64,000 nt of DNA, from contig JAJTWR010000365.1 in assembly GCA_021613335.1 (NCBI GenBank), forward strand, positions 932,501 to 996,500, given 5' to 3'. The notes under the pieces were generated by a model. The model saw only the letters and a program-made list of their open reading frames with translations. It did not search any database and was not told the DNA's origin. The translations under genes and the position numbers were made by a program. This stretch comes from Whitmania pigra (lineage: Eukaryota; Annelida; Clitellata; Hirudinida; Haemopidae). This document shows, piece after piece, positions 60,277-64,000 of this stretch. Positions within the stretch are counted from its first letter, which is position 1. Every line of letters starts with the position of its first letter.

Positions 60277-61831
60277 ATGGCCAGCGGTGAAGGAGAGTGT
60301 CCGAAGTTGATCAAGTTGTCGGAATTGAAAGAGAATAACAACAGCAAATCTTGCTGGCTCGCCATTCATAACGAAGTTTACGACATAACCAAATTTCTCG
60401 AAGACGTATGCCTAATTTTTATTAATGGGATTTTTGACTTTCAACATTGGTACATTTCTTTTCTTCAAATAATTATCTAGCATCCCGGTGGAGAGGAGGT
60501 TTTGCTCGAACAAGCAGGTACGAGACATTTGCTTAAAAAATAAATTTCATTGGTTTTATAAATAATGTTTCCCAGGGTGGAGATTAACAATAATAGCTCA
60601 AATTATAATTTATTTATTTTTTCAAATTATGATGTAACACGTCAAGTGTGCCATGTAAGGTGGTTGTTAGTGCTGCCAATTTCATTTTGTCATTTTTCAT
60701 AAAGGTGGATTTGCCACTGAAGCATTTGATGATGTGGGGCACTCAACTGATGCCAAGGAGATCATGAAACAGTATCACATAGGCACAGTTGCTGAGGTAT
60801 GATGCAGTGATTCTTACATTATTTAATCTTTGTAATTTTGTTTTGAGTTGAGACAAATTACTTTATGTGGCTTTGGATTTTTGTTAAGTTTTGTTTGTTC
60901 TAAATTATTTGTTAATACATTTTGCTCAACTATGCTATGTCCAACTATATTTTGAAATTTTAAATTGCAGGAGGATAGAGAGCATATAAGGACCACTGTA
61001 AGTTAAATTCTTTATTGTGACTTGTTTATTTTTTTTTAATCTCTGGTTACGATGTAATTATTTAAACTTTTAGGGTTCACATCCTGCCGGCACTGACTCA
61101 CAGAACGAAAAGTGATTAGATTTTTTATTGTTTGTGATATTTATTTCTGCGTTTTAGGGGTCATTAAAGCTTAAACCTCGTTTTTATTTCACATTTTTTA
61201 AACACAAAACTTTCTGTTTTGGTGTTTTACAAATCAAGGCATTTATTTTTTTTTCTCAGGCAAGGCTGCCAAATATTTTAACAAAACTGGAGTTTTTGAT
61301 CCTCACACAATGAGCCTTAATTATGAGCCAGAGATTGTTTGTAAACAAAATCATTGCATCCCTAAGTTATTCAATCAGTTTTGTTTGTTTCAACAAAGAA
61401 TTAAACTAATCTTCTAATGAAATATTTTCTTTTGGCTTCAATATCTTGAAGTTGTTTTAGAAGATTTGTTGGTACATTTTGTAATGTTCATAAGAGCCTG
61501 TTGAATTGAAATAAGGATGTTTATAGGCATTTTGTGAACACCAACTACTCATCTGAACTTGCATGAGTTTTTGTGCTGACTATCATATGTTGTGATTTTA
61601 TTTATTAATTTATTGTATTTTGTCAAATGATGAGAAGATTTGTTTTATGCATATTATTTTCATGATGTGAATAATTATAATATGCCTTGAATTTATTGTC
61701 GGAATCATTAACGAAAAATTAGTCACATGTGCCTGGTTTTTATTTTCTTTCTAAGGTCCTGGACATCCTGGCTGATTCCACTAGCCATTGCAGCAGCAGT
61801 AGCCTTCTTCTATCGTTACTTCCTTGCTTGA
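60277..61831 (+). CDS. CYB5A: Cytochrome b5, membrane-anchored
   Basis: Six exons, 60277-60405, 60481-60517, 60705-60796, 60971-60997, 61074-61111 and 61756-61831, join in phases 0, 1, 0, 0 and 2 to 132 residues. The haem domain is complete: [16 protein letters not shown], then HPGGEEVL with axial His44, and DDVGHSTDA with His68, 24 residues apart as in the family. The last exon encodes [20 protein letters not shown], the C-terminal tail anchor for the ER (or outer mitochondrial) membrane. It transfers electrons from cytochrome b5 reductase to desaturases, P450s and hydroxylases. Retaining the last intron gives an immediate TGA (61113-61115) and a soluble form. The symbol reflects the family, not proven orthology. 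Confidence 0.94.
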
Positions 61832-61839
61832 ACCCCGCC

Positions 61840-64000
61840 ACAGCAGACGTCTGGTCACCCTGTAAACAAAATTGCAAGTTGATGCGGTCTGATGTTCGTT
61901 GTTCCGGAGACTGAACAGATGTTTCTTCTCTTTGGATTTTTTGACACTTAAAAGAGGATAACCAGAAGCCAGACTCTGATTTCAGTTTTTTTTCCGAGAT
62001 ATTCGATGGATTGCTAAAATAAGCAAAGAATGATTTTGTTAATCTTTAAATGATCACGATTCATTTGCATCTTTATACTTCAATAACAGAATTAACTTTG
62101 TGATCTCTGGCACACTGCTGTATTCAAAATTCATCTAACTTGGAAATGGCAAAGTTTGATAATTATATTGGATGCTGGTGGTAGCCTTTTTGTTGCTATT
62201 GGGGTTTCCAAATGTTTTATTGTAGTGGTTTGGCAAGGTAATACTAACTATTGAAAGTAAATGGTTAAATGCTACATAATTTGAAAAAATAATAAGATAA
62301 GCTGGAAATTGATCTATTTTGGCAGCTGGGAAAGGTTTAAAATTACTTGAAGATGGCTTTCCATTAGCTTAATGACACTTTGAAAGGTCACTTAAAGCGT
62401 GGTCAGGTCACTGAATTACCTTAGTATTGGCGCCATAATGTCAATGCTCGTTGGAGTATTGAATATTGAATCTCCTTAACATTTTTAGTCTAGAGTTTGG
62501 GCACGCTGATTTATTGAGTACGAGTGTGAAGATAAACCTCCCGTGAAGATGTGAGTGCTTAAAGCGTAAAAAAGACAAAAAGCCAGTTATTGCTATAAAG
62601 GCGACCTTTGAGCGAACCCGAGTTCTCAGGTCGCTATCTAGGACAGAGATTAGATTAAATTTCAGCTCGCGTTGATGACACCATGGGTTGAGAGGCAAAA
62701 CTGTGTCTTGTCAATGTATGAAAAACTGAGTCGATAATTGCGCGTTTATGTGGCAAGGTTGAAGTCTAAAATGGTCAAAACATACGAGTTACGTAAGGTG
62801 TAGAGTTACAGAAATGAAGAGAAAATAAAGATCTTACTGCAACATGATAAATCCACATCTTGTAATATGGCCTCTATATTCTTCGGACCCCATATACACT
62901 CTACTACAATTCCATGTAACATACTGATCGACTTTATATTCGTTCAATAACGCAAACAGAAATCGTATAAATTTTATTTGTTACACTCATTTAGGGCATC
63001 CCCTTCCAATGGCGGACTGGCTCTCTTTGACTGACACCTGAACAACAACGACAGGCTGTTTTTCACTTTACAATTGCTAATGCCTTTTTCAATTAACAAA
63101 TTAAGCCGAATGAAATCCGGGCGGGAAGTGGAATCTTACATTCCTTCTCTATACTGTGGTGTAACTATAGGTGCACCTGGCGGTGTTTGCTGGGTATGGG
63201 ACCGCAGGATACGCAACTGCGGCGGGGTGCAGGGTCGAAAACCAAAAAATCAAATTTTCAATTTAACAAATTTCTAAAAAAAATTGAGTTATGGCATGAT
63301 ATTAAAAAGTTGCAACGATTTAATGTAGATTAGAATGGTTATGAAACTGGTTGAAAAAGAAATTGCAAATTCTTTTTTATTAAAACACATTTGCAACTTC
63401 AAGTAAAGACCCCTAAATTATCAGATCGAAGTGAGTTCAAAACAAATGTCGAACTAGACATTTTAAATGATAGCGAGAACTCCAGAGAAAGATAAAATGA
63501 AAAAAAACAAGTGAACCATAATTACGAGAAAGTTGCACAGAAGGCATCTACAGCCAGGGTCTCCGACAGCCCTTATTTTATTTCAATTTGTTAATAGAAA
63601 AGTAAGGTACGAGTTTTAAAACCCAAGCAGCCTCTTAGCCCTTCTCGGTGGCCCTATTAATTATTAATTATTAATATATTATCTGAAACGCACGTAGTTT
63701 TCAAGGCATAAGCGATGAACACCTAACGGACATCAATTACCATTATTTATTTGCTTTTCACTACCAGATTGACATGATGTATCCCTGTATTTATGCACTT
63801 GCGCATATCGCATAAAACACCGACAAATTTCGGATCCCTAAGCACAGTGGCAATTTGCCCATGTGTGAATTATAACTTTACAATATTACAAAAATTCAAA
63901 CCTTAACATCTGGTGTACATTTAATAAAATCTCATAATATAAATTTGAATATCTGATTTTTATAACTATAATGATGATGATGATTATGGTGATAGTGATA
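61840..64000. other. 3' flank, no gene recognised
   Basis: AT-rich DNA with only short frames (for example 62441-62698 minus and 63074-63277 plus) that lack motifs. The window ends in a new GAT-type simple repeat (from about 63970). Confidence 0.45.

Noticed and set aside
61729..61914. 61-codon plus frame over the last cytochrome b5 exon
   Set aside because: Different frame from the tail-anchor exon, which fits in phase and encodes a standard membrane segment.

Overview
The window is animal nuclear DNA, strongly AT-rich. It carries spliced genes with short GT-AG introns, several retrotransposon clades, tRNA-derived SINEs and very dense microsatellites. The host genes recognised are Integrator subunit 5-like, DEG/ENaC channel, type 1 cystatins and cytochrome b5. 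Together they point to an invertebrate metazoan, probably marine; no species can be named from sequence alone.

Layout: 0.4-9.2 kb is crowded with (GAT)n, (GAC)n, (CAT)n, (AAT)n, (AAC)n and GGAT/CATC-type arrays. Embedded in its right part is a minus-strand coiled-coil gene (10.8 to 7.7 kb, six exons with matching phases). A second minus-strand gene (16.27-13.13 kb) can be joined in phase over ten exons. It combines an Integrator subunit 5-like N-terminus, a coiled coil and an IRE1/RNase L-like pseudokinase with a degenerate C-terminal domain; this is the most unusual object in the window. 19.7-24.0 kb is a nearly complete but frameshifted APE-type LINE between two AAT-rich blocks. 25.1-26.4 kb is a satellite of about 177 bp. 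28.03-28.18 kb is a piggyBac-like MITE. 28.8-31.9 kb is a plus-strand multi-exon gene that I could not identify. 32.5-34.4 kb holds LINE fragments.

From 37.2 to 40.6 kb there are two intronless minus-strand genes: a secreted protein with three six-cysteine repeats, and a complete DEG/ENaC channel. 41-47.4 kb is transposon debris: a 320-bp tandem duplication, a hAT remnant, two copies of an RLE-type LINE, a 460-bp (AAT)n tract and SINEs. A type II membrane glycosyltransferase-like gene in four exons lies at 48.37-50.79 kb. Two paralogous stefin genes (52.76-53.30 and 58.90-59.44 kb, minus strand) flank a degraded LINE, and a six-exon cytochrome b5 gene (60.28-61.83 kb, plus strand) follows. 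The last 2 kb shows no recognisable gene.

The genes are unrelated single-copy eukaryotic loci apart from the tandem stefins; no operon-like organisation is expected or seen. All exon joins were made by eye from splice signals and reading phase.
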